A DNA stretch of 64,000 bases from Rosellinia necatrix (Eukaryota > Ascomycota > Sordariomycetes > Xylariales > Xylariaceae): contig JAGYVD010000008.1 of assembly GCA_021209875.1 (NCBI GenBank), forward strand, positions 2,169,501 to 2,233,500. The letters are read 5' to 3'. This document shows positions 54,001 through 64,000 of the stretch, piece by piece. Position 1 is the stretch's first letter. Each line of letters starts with the position of its first letter. The position numbers and the translations under genes were made by a program. The notes under the pieces were generated by a model. That model ran no database searches and was not told the DNA's origin. It was given only the letters and a program-made list of their open reading frames with translations.

Positions 54001-54971
54001 CATGGTAATTTGGACTCGCTCGTCATCCGTGACTTAGCTGCATTACCTCGGGAGGCGTCCCTAATCCAGCTAGTTAGTAAGTGGACCGGTCTATATAAAT
54101 ATATAGTTATATGATGTATGTCTGAGTCCTCTAGGCAATGGCGGCAGACGGCGCGGGGCGCGACAATGCTTAATCAAGAACATATTGCTGGGATATTCTC
54201 AGATATTGGGGATAGAGGGAGACATCGAGCGACACACACGGTTGACGAAAATGCCGACGACGATGATGACGACGCCCAACATCTCATCGGTCGAAGAGCT
54301 GGGGATTGAATAATAATAGCGAGGTAAGAACGCTACTCCACGATACCACTTCCTTGGTTCATATGCCGGATACCTTGCCCAGCTCTTCTCTTGGCGCTTG
54401 GCGGCTCTGGATAAGGCAGGTGGTGGTAGATAAGGAAGCATCTAACCATGTTGCTGGGACGGCTATGGCATACAATGCCATTCGCCAAGTCTTTTGTTTG
54501 ATTGCACCTTTTACCACATGGCTTGGCCTTGGGTCCTGGCCGTACAAGCTCCCCAAATCAACCATTCAGGCCGGCCGGAAGGCATGGTAGCACAGCTAAA
54601 CAATCGACGATGACCAAGCCAAGCCGCTGTCGAAATCGTGCGGGGAATCGGCCTGGGATAAGTGGATGGATGGGTGGATGAAGAGGCTTTTTCCGGAGAG
54701 CTCAAGTCTGGGCGGCATAGGGGCCGACTTACAAATATGTGGCCAAGAAGATAACATCGCAGGGTCCCGACTCTTTGTGGCGCAATTACGGGTTGTCGAC
54801 CCGAGTATATAACCGCGGCCACCATCTAGCCGTTTCTCGTTTCTATTTAGTATCGATCGTCTTCGCTCGAAACCCGATCGTGTCATCCCGAGTCAGTTGT
54901 CCGCGTCGTTTGCGAGGGCGGATTAGCAGATCAGAGGCAACCCCAGAGAACTTCTTGCCAGCTTGGTCACC
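51085..54971. other. Long gene-poor spacer
   Basis: 3.9 kb. Several short overlapping open frames (for example 51611-52173, 52329-52796 and 54118-54825) show no motif, no consistent splice pattern and no codon bias I can defend. The last about 150 nt are the leader of the aminopeptidase. Confidence 0.5.
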
Positions 54972-56764
54972 ATGAAGGGAATCAGCTCTGCTGTGGCCAT
55001 CACGGCCGTTGGCCTGCTTGCCATGACTGGCAGCGCCGAGACTCTTCCTCGTAGCACCAAGTGCAAGCGTCCTCTCGTCCAAGATGTAAGAATCGCTTGA
55101 TCTATCTACGACGAGTGATAGTCGGGGTGATACGACGCGGCTAACCATTTTACCGATAGAAAGCGCTCGTCAATTCCATTCATCTCAAGGACCTCATGAA
55201 GTGTGCCCAGGACCTCGAGGATATCGCTTACGCTACCCCTGCTCGCAACAGGGTAAGTCAACATACACCGCCCCTCTAGCTATCGCCCGAGCAAAGTATC
55301 TAAATCATATACACATAGGTCCATGGCTCCGATGGTCACAAGGGTACCGTCAAGTATTTCAAGGACACCTTGGAGGCCCTTGGAGACTACTACAAAGTCG
55401 AACTTCAGGAGTTCACGACTGAGGTCACGCTCGCATCCGCAACGGCATTCTCGGTCGATGGTGTCGATTTCACCACCAGCTCGTTCGAATTCGGTAACAA
55501 CGGCACTTGGACGGATCTGCCTCTGGTCAACGTAGCCAACCTCGGTTGTGCCCCAGTAAGTGACCACCTTTGATTTTTCATCTACCGGGGGCTCCAGTCT
55601 CGGATAAGAACAACTCTCTCTCAAAGTAAGAGCGAGACCAATACTTTGTTCATTTATTAATAGGCATTATAGGAGGATGTCCCCGACACCGTCGCCGGTA
55701 ATGTGGCACTCATCGCTCGAGGCGAATGCACCTTCGTCCAGAAGATCACCAACGCCGGCGCCAAAGGCGCGGTCGCCGCCATGATCTACAACAACGCCGA
55801 CGCCGGCGCGGCGGCGGGGACGCTCGGCGGGGTCAACGACCTGATCCCGCTGGGCGGGCTCACGCGGGCCGACGGGCTGGCGCTCGCGGCGCGCGTCGAG
55901 GCGGGCGAGACGGTCACGAGCTCGGGCAACTACTGGGCCTACGTGACGGAGGCGACGAGCCACAACGTCATCGCCACCTCGAAGTACGGCGACCCGGACA
56001 ACGTCCTGTTCCTGGGCGCCCACTCGGACTCGGTCGATAAGGGGCCGGGGATCAACGACAACGGGAGCGGCTCGTGCGGCATCCTGACGGTGGCCAAGGC
56101 GCTGTCGCAGTGGCGGACCAAGTCACAGGTCAAGTTCGCGTGGTGGACGGCCGAGGAAGAAGGGTTGCTGGGCGCGGAGCACTTCGTCAACACGTCGAGC
56201 GCCGCGGACCTGTCCAAGATCCGGCTGTACCTGAACTTCGACATGATCGCGTCGCCGAACTACTACCTCGGGATCTACGACGGCGACGGGAGCCGTTACA
56301 ACCTCACGGGGCCCCCCGGGTCCGACGTGGCGGAGAAGCTGTTCGAGGACTGGTTCGCGGCCGAGGGCCTGACGACGTTCGGGGCCGAGTTCAACGGGCG
56401 CAGCGACTACGGCCCGTTCCTCGACGCCGGCGTGCCCTGCAGCGGCCTCGACACGGGCGCCGACGGCGTCAAGACCGCGGCCGAGGTCGCCATCTACGGC
56501 GGCGTCGCCGGCGAGCAGTACGACCAGAACTACCACGGCCCCGGCGACAACGTCGCCAACCTCGCCGCCCTCCCCTTCGAGGCCAATGCCAAGGCCATCG
56601 CCCACGCCGTCGCCTCCTACGGCCGCAGCTGGAAGGGCTTCCCTGCCCGCCTGCCCTCCAACGCCACCGCTGCCGCCCCCGCCCGCCGCCACGTCCACGC
56701 CCGCAGTGGCTCTGCCGCCCCGCGGAAGCACGTCTGCGGCGCCAAGGAGGTCCTGGACTACTAG
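54972..56764 (+). CDS. Secreted M28 aminopeptidase with PA domain (aminopeptidase Y type)
   Basis: Exons 54972-55085, 55160-55252, 55319-55555 and 55673-56764 (1,536 nt, 511 aa). Signal peptide about 1-20 (ISSAVAITAVGLLAMTGSA). A protease-associated domain (about 100-225; VALIARGECTFVQKI, GAKGAVAAMIYNN) precedes the M28 catalytic domain. Two-zinc ligands are visible: His265 and Asp277 (GAHSDSVDKGPGINDNGSG), Glu310 with catalytic Glu309 (WTAEEEG), Asp338 (NFDMIASPNYY) and His436 (NYHGPGDN). It removes N-terminal residues from peptides in the vacuole or outside the cell. Several Asn-x-Ser/Thr sites agree with secretion. Exons 1-3 have ordinary composition and exon 4 becomes very GC-rich. The C-terminus is basic with an Ala/Pro-rich stretch after about 470. 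Confidence 0.95.
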
Positions 56765-59700
56765 AAGGTGTCACCTCCAGGGAGATGGGGGAAAGAGTAT
56801 CGCTAGAAGGGCCGATTTGGTCGGACGGTGTTGCATGTATATTATTATTGTAAGACCTAGCACTTAATACATAATCCACACGTGCCCGTAACTTCACATA
56901 CCTACCGTACGAGCTCCGCTACACTGACAAAGACGACCATTCCGCTGCCCGACCCCGGCTGGAATCTAGTTCCTCGGCCCCAGCGTCGCGTTCACGGTCT
57001 CTGCCGCCGCGTCGTCCGCATTCACAGCATGGCATCTTTCTTATACTCGTCGCCGCAACCATGTTGCAGCCCACTCCCTGTGATCTCCTACAAGGGTATG
57101 CTCCGGCTCGGACGTTCATCTTGACCAAGGAACCAGACTGCTCGGCACTTTTCCCCTGCTAGGCGTGCTGTGGTCGTGTAATAACCTTAACAAAATTTCG
57201 TACATTGCGCCACTCTTATAACCCCGACTACCGACATGAAGGAATCACAAGGTTCTCTTTGCGTTCTGATGTGTATCCTTCTTGGACTATTTTTTCTAAA
57301 ATAGCTCCATCATACCAATTGTCCAAGATATAATATTCCATCTTCATCAGAGCCGTGATAGATTCTCCTGGCCCTGCCCCATGGGACGCAATTGCAGGCA
57401 TTTACATGACGTCCTAAATACTAGCCAGATCTCGACCCATCCGACGATCCATGTCAGGTATATAAAGCACATGGCGAGGTGGTGGCCACTCTACGGTATA
57501 GTCCTAGTGGCATACTAGTGTATCTAAAGACTAAAAACCTCCCACTTTAGATAGTAGGCCCAGGAATCAATAGAATTGGGCCCTACCCCTATACTAAGCT
57601 ATCTGCTTACGACCCAGCTGCTACCCTCTAGTGATTGAACCTCACTCTAGACATTCTCCATATGACAATTCATCTGAGTTTCTTGCACATTTTTATGCAT
57701 ATCCAGACACGGAGGCAGTGACCGGGTGACATTCAGACCAAAAAAAAAAAAAAAGCTGGATGAGAAAGTGGCGGTTACCAATGATACAAGAAAACCCACA
57801 GGAAATATCCCGGCTAGCCTCTATTCGTTTTGATGTTACTTCAAAAGGTACCGAGACAGACCTGGACAGAGAGACAGGTCAGAAGAGGCGCGGTGAACAG
57901 ATGTGCCTGCATCTGCAAACGGCCAATCTAATGCGTTACCATTCTGTCGGAATAATTGCACGTGTATGTATGTATGTAGGACCGGCGCTACGGCTGGTCT
58001 CGGCTCAGCTTCGTACCCATGCCTGTGCCACGCCCCTACCTCTAGTACGCTGGGGACCTAGTAGGTACATATCAGTTGGTGTTGCGAAGATGCGGCAAGG
58101 GTTCGTTCCGGTCGTGTCGATGATACATACCACCATATCAGGTGTGCATTCGCTTGGATGGTGATCCTGTAGGCCAGACCCTCGCTAAGGTGCCCATAAG
58201 CTTAAATAGATCCTTCCAAGGTAGTAATACCTGCAATACTTTTGGAATAACATTACTCATAGATATCAGTGATGAAGCTAGCTCAATCTACCGCGTAGTC
58301 GATGATGAAGGGTTTTTTTTTAAGGACCTTCTGTATGGTGACTCATGCCATGGCCCATTTGGAGCTGGAACACTTCTCCCCGAAAGATTGTAATTAGTAG
58401 CTAGTCTCTTTATATTTAGGCTCATGAGGCAAAAGGTGAACATCAAACTTGTTTTCTAACTAAGGTATCCCATACATGCCTAGTCTAGTCATCAAGCCAT
58501 GACTGAACCAACTAGCTAGGGTATAACGGTAGCAATCAGCAAGATAGAAAGCCGATGCTTATTTGTTATCATGATGCTTCATGCGCTAGGTCTTGTTGGC
58601 CTACGGATGTGCAACGACACCATGTGCCAGGTGTCCCGGAGTCAGTCTCTATCATATGGTGTGCCGATTATGTGCGCTATTTCATATCCTGGTGGAAACG
58701 CAGGTGAAAAGAAAAACAAAGTTCACGCCTTTAGCATGCTATTACCCGCCCGGTCCGCGGTTACTAGTAGACGGGACTGTTGTGAAACTACTATTTATTA
58801 GCATGAACCGTAGGCTATATCAGTAGCAAAAGATACATGGTTATATTGCCGAGGAATGATGTTTAAGGATGAGGTGTTTGTTATCAACCACAAACTAATT
58901 GTCCTTGCAAAATTGCAATAGAGGATGTATTTGCCTTGGGCATAAAACATAATGTGAAAGTAATGGGAGCCTTCACAATCATTAGGTTTACTATTTACGG
59001 ATTTTTAATATGTTTGTATTGTCTTCATAGTTTGCTCAAACTCATGGACTTTGTTGTCCCTACATTGTATATCGCCTACAATTAAGGCCGGGTTTGAACT
59101 TTTAACAAGTCTGCTAAACATACTTTTGAAGGAAGTAGAAAAAAAGGAATTCATTCGAGGTATATATGGTACATGCGGTACCAAAGAAACTGAATCGTCA
59201 CGCTTGGGGGCAAATATTATATGCATTGTCATATCAAGCAAACACAAACACCAAGTCCGACGTAACCCCCTGCTTACAGCACTCTTAGGGAATAGTAAAT
59301 AGGATGGAGTACAAGTATAGTTAAGGCAGCTATATCGTGTACATGAAGCCACATCAAGCTGAATGGACTGCTCAGGCAGCTTTATAATCCAACGCACTTG
59401 AACGATCTGCACCCTTAGATAGGTAATAGGCACTTGCTCCCGATGAATATGCTGTTCTTCTCCGCACTTGATTGGGTTACATATCACACATTTCATATTG
59501 CTGTCTGCTTGGCATCTGCAACTTCCACTTGTCTCGGAATGGGGTAGTCAACACTTGACTAAGCTGAACTCCCATCCCATTTTGGTAAAGCTCTCCCGTT
59601 AACAGGGTAAATTTGTTGTCGAGCTACACGTCATTTGGTAGCCAAGTTCTAGATATGCACATACACTAGTGTACACACGATAATTATAAGGTCTCAAAAA

Positions 59701-62073
59701 GAGATACCCCCAAACTGTCTACAGTACTTGTAGGAATGCCGACAAGGATCAAGTTACTGCGCCGTATTCCGGGCAAAGGACGACATAGTACCACCTTACC
59801 TCGCTTACCAAAACTTCCCGTAACAGTGGTTGGGGCCATAGCTCTCATGCAGAGGTGTATTTTGATCATGGAACTGTTACCTACACTATCTGCAGTCACG
59901 ATCTATCTCCAAGATGGCACCGGTACCTTGCATCTAACCCGCCTGCCAGCCTGATAATAGCAACGCATCGGGCGACCTTACATTGCAGGAGGGCTGTGAC
60001 CGGATGAATGGCTCGTTTAATAACAAGTAAGAGGAGCTCCCGATCAAAGCCCCAGTTCCGAGTTGGCTTTATAATAAAACTTTGACATGGGAGCTGGCAA
60101 AAAGGGCAAAAGGGGCAACGACCACCTAGCTACCTAGGTAGGTATTGGGAATGGGAAATTTGTAATGATGGGAAAATTGACACAGGAATTTTGCTCTTAT
60201 CGGGCGATCACGAAGCAGATAAGAGCTTCAGTTGTTGCTGCTAACTACCTACCTACCTAGGTAGGTACAGCACCGTACCTTTTGTTCATGTCAGCTACCT
60301 AGGTACACACATACATACCTGTCGGTAGCTACGCACCTAGTGTAGGTAGCCCAGGCACCTCTCCATGCCCCGGGCAGGTTGCACACTACTTGCATGGGTA
60401 CACAAACAATCTTATGTGTGCTACTGCTGTATGTCACCCCCAGCTGCCGGCCCTTGTATCCCTGTATCCCTGCGCCTGTACTCCACCTCAAGGACCCTCC
60501 CCACTCAGCAGAAGCCCTGAGGCATGTGCTTGTGTGTTGCTGACGAACCTGACCTCACACAGATGCCCAACGTGTACTTCGTACCTGGATAGCTAGCTAC
60601 CTACTGTCCATAGCCATCACAGTTGCAACCACCGTTGCCGCAACCGTACAACAACCACAGCTCGGATGGATGAGGTTGTTCAGGCCTGATACTACAACAG
60701 GGTCGTACGCCTCTCGTTAGAACCTCTCGCGGCCCATACAATCTATCCGCAACAGCCGCAACCTCTGGCCCTCTGGCCGTGGGATGGCTGGGTAGGAGGC
60801 AAAGTCACTTGCAGTCGGTCCTGGTAGTCCGGATGTCCTCCACCCACCATTACCGCAGATTACATAACAAAGTCAAACATTGCTACTTCGTAGTCACTCC
60901 CTCATTCACTCTCGGGCCTTGGTCGGTCGGTCCCCCTCTGCTGATCGAAGCGTCAAGGGAACCAGGGGTTGTTTTGCCCTTTGGATCTCGGTTGATGTCT
61001 GGGCGTGCCGTCAATCTGGATACCACATGCCATCGATAGATGACCAGAAGGTAACTACAAGAGGCAGCTACGAGGAGGGCTACAAGCAGGGCAGCTATAA
61101 GCACAGCTACAAGCACAGCTACAAGGGCAGCTACAAGGGCAGCTACAAGGGCAGCTACTACCTGCTCCCCCGCAACACTGTAGCAAGGTACATCCATACC
61201 TCGATGAACCAGAACTAAATTATCATAAGCAATCCACCCATTCATTCCCCTTCGTCCCACTAACATACCCATACTACCCATTCACCACTTACATTCACTC
61301 TTTACTCTTGACTTTTCGCTTTTCAGCAGAGAAAAAATTAATTTTTTTTTTCCCTTTCACTCTTCACTCTCCCTTCTTCACATTGGTCGTGTCGGAAGCC
61401 GGGGGCCACCACGACGTTCTTTGTTCTCTACGCGGCAGCTCTTGTCCCTTCCCCAATATCATCAAGGTCAGGGTCCCGGGATAGCCATCAATTTGTTCTA
61501 TGTTTGTGGTTGGAGTAAGGCCTTCCTTCCTAGTCCTGGCTCTGGCACTTGCCGAACCTTGAGTTTGTTGCAGTGAGCTGCACATCCTGCACCGACAAGA
61601 GCAGGCACGCTACAAACTGCAAACTGCCTACAACCGGGCAACGCCCTTTCACCGCTATCACCACTTATCACCGCCATCGCCCCTACCGTCAAGTACCTAG
61701 CCTACCCAAGTCACTAGGCCGAGTACAATTCGCTGCATCGGGGAGTGTGTCTGGTGTGTCTGGTCTAGCCGTGTCGTGGATGAGACCACTATCATCCAAT
61801 CCGGTTCATGCTAAATCCCTCCCCACACCAACTTTTCTTTCCCTCTCTGCATTTTATCATCCCCGATTCGACACGAAGAGAGGTACCAAGAGAGGTACCG
61901 GTACCACCAACCTTTGCTGGCCGTCTTGTCCCAGGTCCTACCGTCCTCTACCTGCCGATCGCGGACTCGACCGTCCTCTTAGGCCCCTTCTGGCAAGCGG
62001 CCCAGCCGTCACTAGCCATAACCGTATGAGGCAACTCCAGCCCAACGCCCTGTGCACCAGCCGTCCTTTTACC
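56765..62073. other. Long gene-poor, AT-rich spacer
   Basis: 5.3 kb. It includes a poly(A) run near 57740-57754, three TACCTAGGTA palindromes (60131, 60254, 60296) and a 12-bp tandem repeat (61063-61159). Open frames such as 57760-58164 and the minus frame at 59005-59496 have no recognisable domain. The final about 1 kb is pyrimidine-rich and is probably the promoter and leader of the phosphatase gene. Confidence 0.5.
61063..61159. repeat. 12-bp tandem repeat, consensus aagggcagctac
   Basis: About eight units, the last five near-perfect. In one forward frame each unit reads Lys-(Gly/His)-Ser-Tyr. Frame 60880-61218 spans it. Coding status is unknown. Confidence 0.85.
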
Positions 62074-63543
62074 ATGGACCATCTTACTTCGCGCTTCCGG
62101 CGCAACAAGAGAGAGCCCACTATGACACCAACTCCTCAGGGCACCCGGCCAACCTCCCCAACTACTACTGTTGAAGGCAAAGCTGCTCTCCCTTCCCTTT
62201 CCATCACCACAACCTCCCTGACCACGCCGCCCGGCTCTGGCTATACCGCTCATAGCCTGCTACCCCGGTCCCCGCTTCGCAGCCTCAATCATTTGCGTAC
62301 CGCCCACAAGAGAGCCCGATCGCCGGCATCGATGCAGGCCAATGCCCCTAACGTCATGTCCAACCTATCACCCGTCGAGGTTGGCACTGACCAGCCCATG
62401 AGTCCGTCCACGAAGTCTAGGAAGCCACAAATACCACCCTTTCTAAGACTTCCCGATGCAAGTACGTACCCCCAGCAGTTGGATCTGGTTCGATAGATGT
62501 GGTTCGATCTATACTAAGCTAACCTTGCAAACCTGCTCCATATAGAGGTTGAATATAGATTTCAAGAGCTGATCTGGCTCGAGCGCATGCGAACCCAACA
62601 AGCCTCCCAAAACCCCTCGCCTAATTTCCAATTTGCTCGCGTCCTATCGTTAGATACCAGGGTCCTCGACCGATATGTAAATATCCAACCCTGGGCCAAT
62701 AATCGTGTCCGCCTTCCGGTGCCCGAGGGCAAGCTCGATTACATCAACGCCTCCCCCATCATTTCTCCGTCGCCACTCCGCCCAAAAACACGTCCTTCCT
62801 TCAACTATATCGCCATGCAAGGACCCAAGGTCAACACCGTCGAACACGCCTGGCGCATGATTTCCCAGCTGAAGGGCCCGGTCGTCATTGTCATGCTTAC
62901 CGACACCCACGATGGTTACACGGAGAAGTGCTACCCGTATTTCCCGCACGATTCGGATGACGAACGGATCGAAGTCGGTGAGACGGATGAGTTCGAGGAT
63001 GGATTTCGCGCGTGTGTGGATTGCATCAGTCTTCAGGAGAGACAGGATGGCGCTATCCAGATGCGCAAGCTGAACCTCCATGTGGATGGCCGTAAGGATA
63101 TGACGGTCTGGCATCTCTTGTACCGCCGATGGCCTGACTTTGGCGTTCCCAAGGTGGAGGATCACCAGAGCTTCTTTGAGCTCATGAAGCTCTCCCAGGA
63201 ATTAAATGCCTGTACTGATAATCCCCGCATCATCCACTGTTCGGCTGGCGTCGGGCGGACTGGCACGTTCATAGCTCTCGAGACCCTATTGCGTGAGATC
63301 GACGAAGGAGCGATGGACTATCTTGATCCGGAGAGGGACGGTAACGACGCCGATCTGGTTTTCAGGACGGTCAACAACCTACGTGAGCAGCGACGCACGA
63401 TGGTGCAAGCTGATGCCCAATATGCCTTCATCTACAAGGTGCTGCGTAGACGCTGGCTAGAGAGACACGGTCTTTCTAGCGATGCCGCGGAGAACGAACG
63501 GGCATCCAAGAGGTTAGAGGTTTATCATGATCCCTTTGTCTAG
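62074..63543 (+). CDS. Protein tyrosine phosphatase (classical PTP)
   Basis: Exons 62074-62461 and 62546-63543 (1,386 nt, 461 aa). A disordered Ser/Thr/Pro-rich N-terminus (about 1-130) precedes the PTP domain. The order of motifs is canonical: NRVRLPVPEGKLDYINASPI (the substrate-loop NxxxxR...DYINAS pattern), YIAMQGP, VVIVMLTDTHDG, RRWPDFG (general acid Asp), the P-loop HCSAGVGRTG with nucleophile Cys361 and the following Arg, and the Q-loop-like REQRRTMVQADAQYAFIY. It hydrolyses phosphotyrosine in cytosolic or nuclear targets; fungal relatives act on MAP kinases (family knowledge). I chose the ATG at 62074 for its ACCATGG context. The frame stays open upstream, so an earlier start is possible. 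Confidence 0.93.
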
Positions 63544-64000
63544 CACAACGGTTAACCGTGTTTCAAGAACCCAAACTACGTTGCGGGGCAAGACGACATT
63601 TGGACAGGTGCGTAGGTCGCGCCGTGTCCGTCAACCCCCCCAACCCATCGACAACGATAGCAGCGACGATTCGGCACCGGGTGGTGCGCCTTTACGCAAC
63701 ACAGAGAGCTAAGCCTGGGCATGAAGCAACGAGGCACCACGGTGACATATTTCTTCCCAGGCTTCCGACATGTTTTTTACGCGATCGGCTGCCGAATGGA
63801 GCGGCACGTACTTGGGATCCAAGGACCGACCAATAAGGGGAACACGGCTGATGATTCATTTGCATTTGTTTTTTTTCGTTCATTAGCACGCATATAAAAG
63901 GTGTGTTTTTCAGCGGCACAGCTTAGCATAGCATGGTAAGGATTTGCATTCCTCAGGAGGGCCAGGAAAAGGGTGGGCGATTGTTTACGGAATGAACAGG
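63544..64000. other. Right-edge spacer
   Basis: 3' flank of the phosphatase gene. Short frames only. No gene is supported. Confidence 0.5.

Noticed and set aside
57760..58164. 134-aa forward frame after a poly(A) run, considered as a retroposed gene
   Set aside because: No homologous motif seen and the A run precedes the frame rather than following it.
59005..59496. Minus-strand 163-aa frame in AT-rich spacer, considered as a transposon relic
   Set aside because: No transposase or nuclease motif, no terminal repeats and no splice context.

Overview
The window looks like nuclear DNA of a filamentous ascomycete (Pezizomycotina, most likely a Sordariomycete). The evidence is genes split by 46-150 nt introns with GTAAGT/GTATGT donors, CTAAC-type branch points and AG acceptors; a non-reducing polyketide synthase; and housekeeping genes (GPI1, RRP6, MDM35) in typical fungal form. 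No rRNA, tRNA, CRISPR array or intact transposon was recognised. Exon models were built by hand. In most multi-exon genes the exon lengths sum to a multiple of three, which is an internal check on the splicing.

Left part (1.5-23 kb). This holds a possible secondary-metabolism locus. A non-reducing PKS (SAT-KS-AT-PT-ACP-TE, about 2,025 aa, minus strand) is divergent from a sulfotransferase-like gene. Then come a large membrane-anchored amidohydrolase, a cytochrome P450, a branched-chain aminotransferase (class IV), a Nudix hydrolase that appears to carry two frameshifts, and a monocarboxylate-type MFS transporter. No pathway regulator and no second PKS is visible, and the locus could extend past the left edge. 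Whether these genes form one cluster is inference.

Middle part (24-37 kb). This holds a membrane-anchored SGNH/GDSL hydrolase with a polyglutamine tract, a PIP-kinase-like protein, and a MOSC / ferredoxin-reductase / 2Fe-2S fusion flavoprotein. An AAA ATPase follows whose reading frame is interrupted by three in-frame stops. Divergent from it is a DUF7708-type protein of the fungal NLR-like kind. This stretch and its spacers are rich in minisatellites and microsatellites.

Right part (37-64 kb). This is mostly housekeeping: GPI1 (GPI-GlcNAc transferase subunit) with a tiny two-helix membrane protein gene only 26 nt upstream, RRP6 (nuclear exosome RNase), MDM35 (intermembrane-space twin CX9C protein, 82 aa in four small exons), a POT/PTR2 peptide transporter, an unrecognised 341-aa protein, a secreted M28 aminopeptidase with PA domain, and a protein tyrosine phosphatase. 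Long gene-poor spacers (51.1-55.0 and 56.8-62.1 kb) hold nothing I can support as genes.

Two compositional classes of coding DNA coexist. PKS, P450, AAA, GPI1 and RRP6 are near 50% GC. The aminotransferase, Nudix, MFS, GDSL and aminopeptidase genes, and the 3' half of the amidohydrolase, are very GC-rich, sometimes switching sharply inside one gene.
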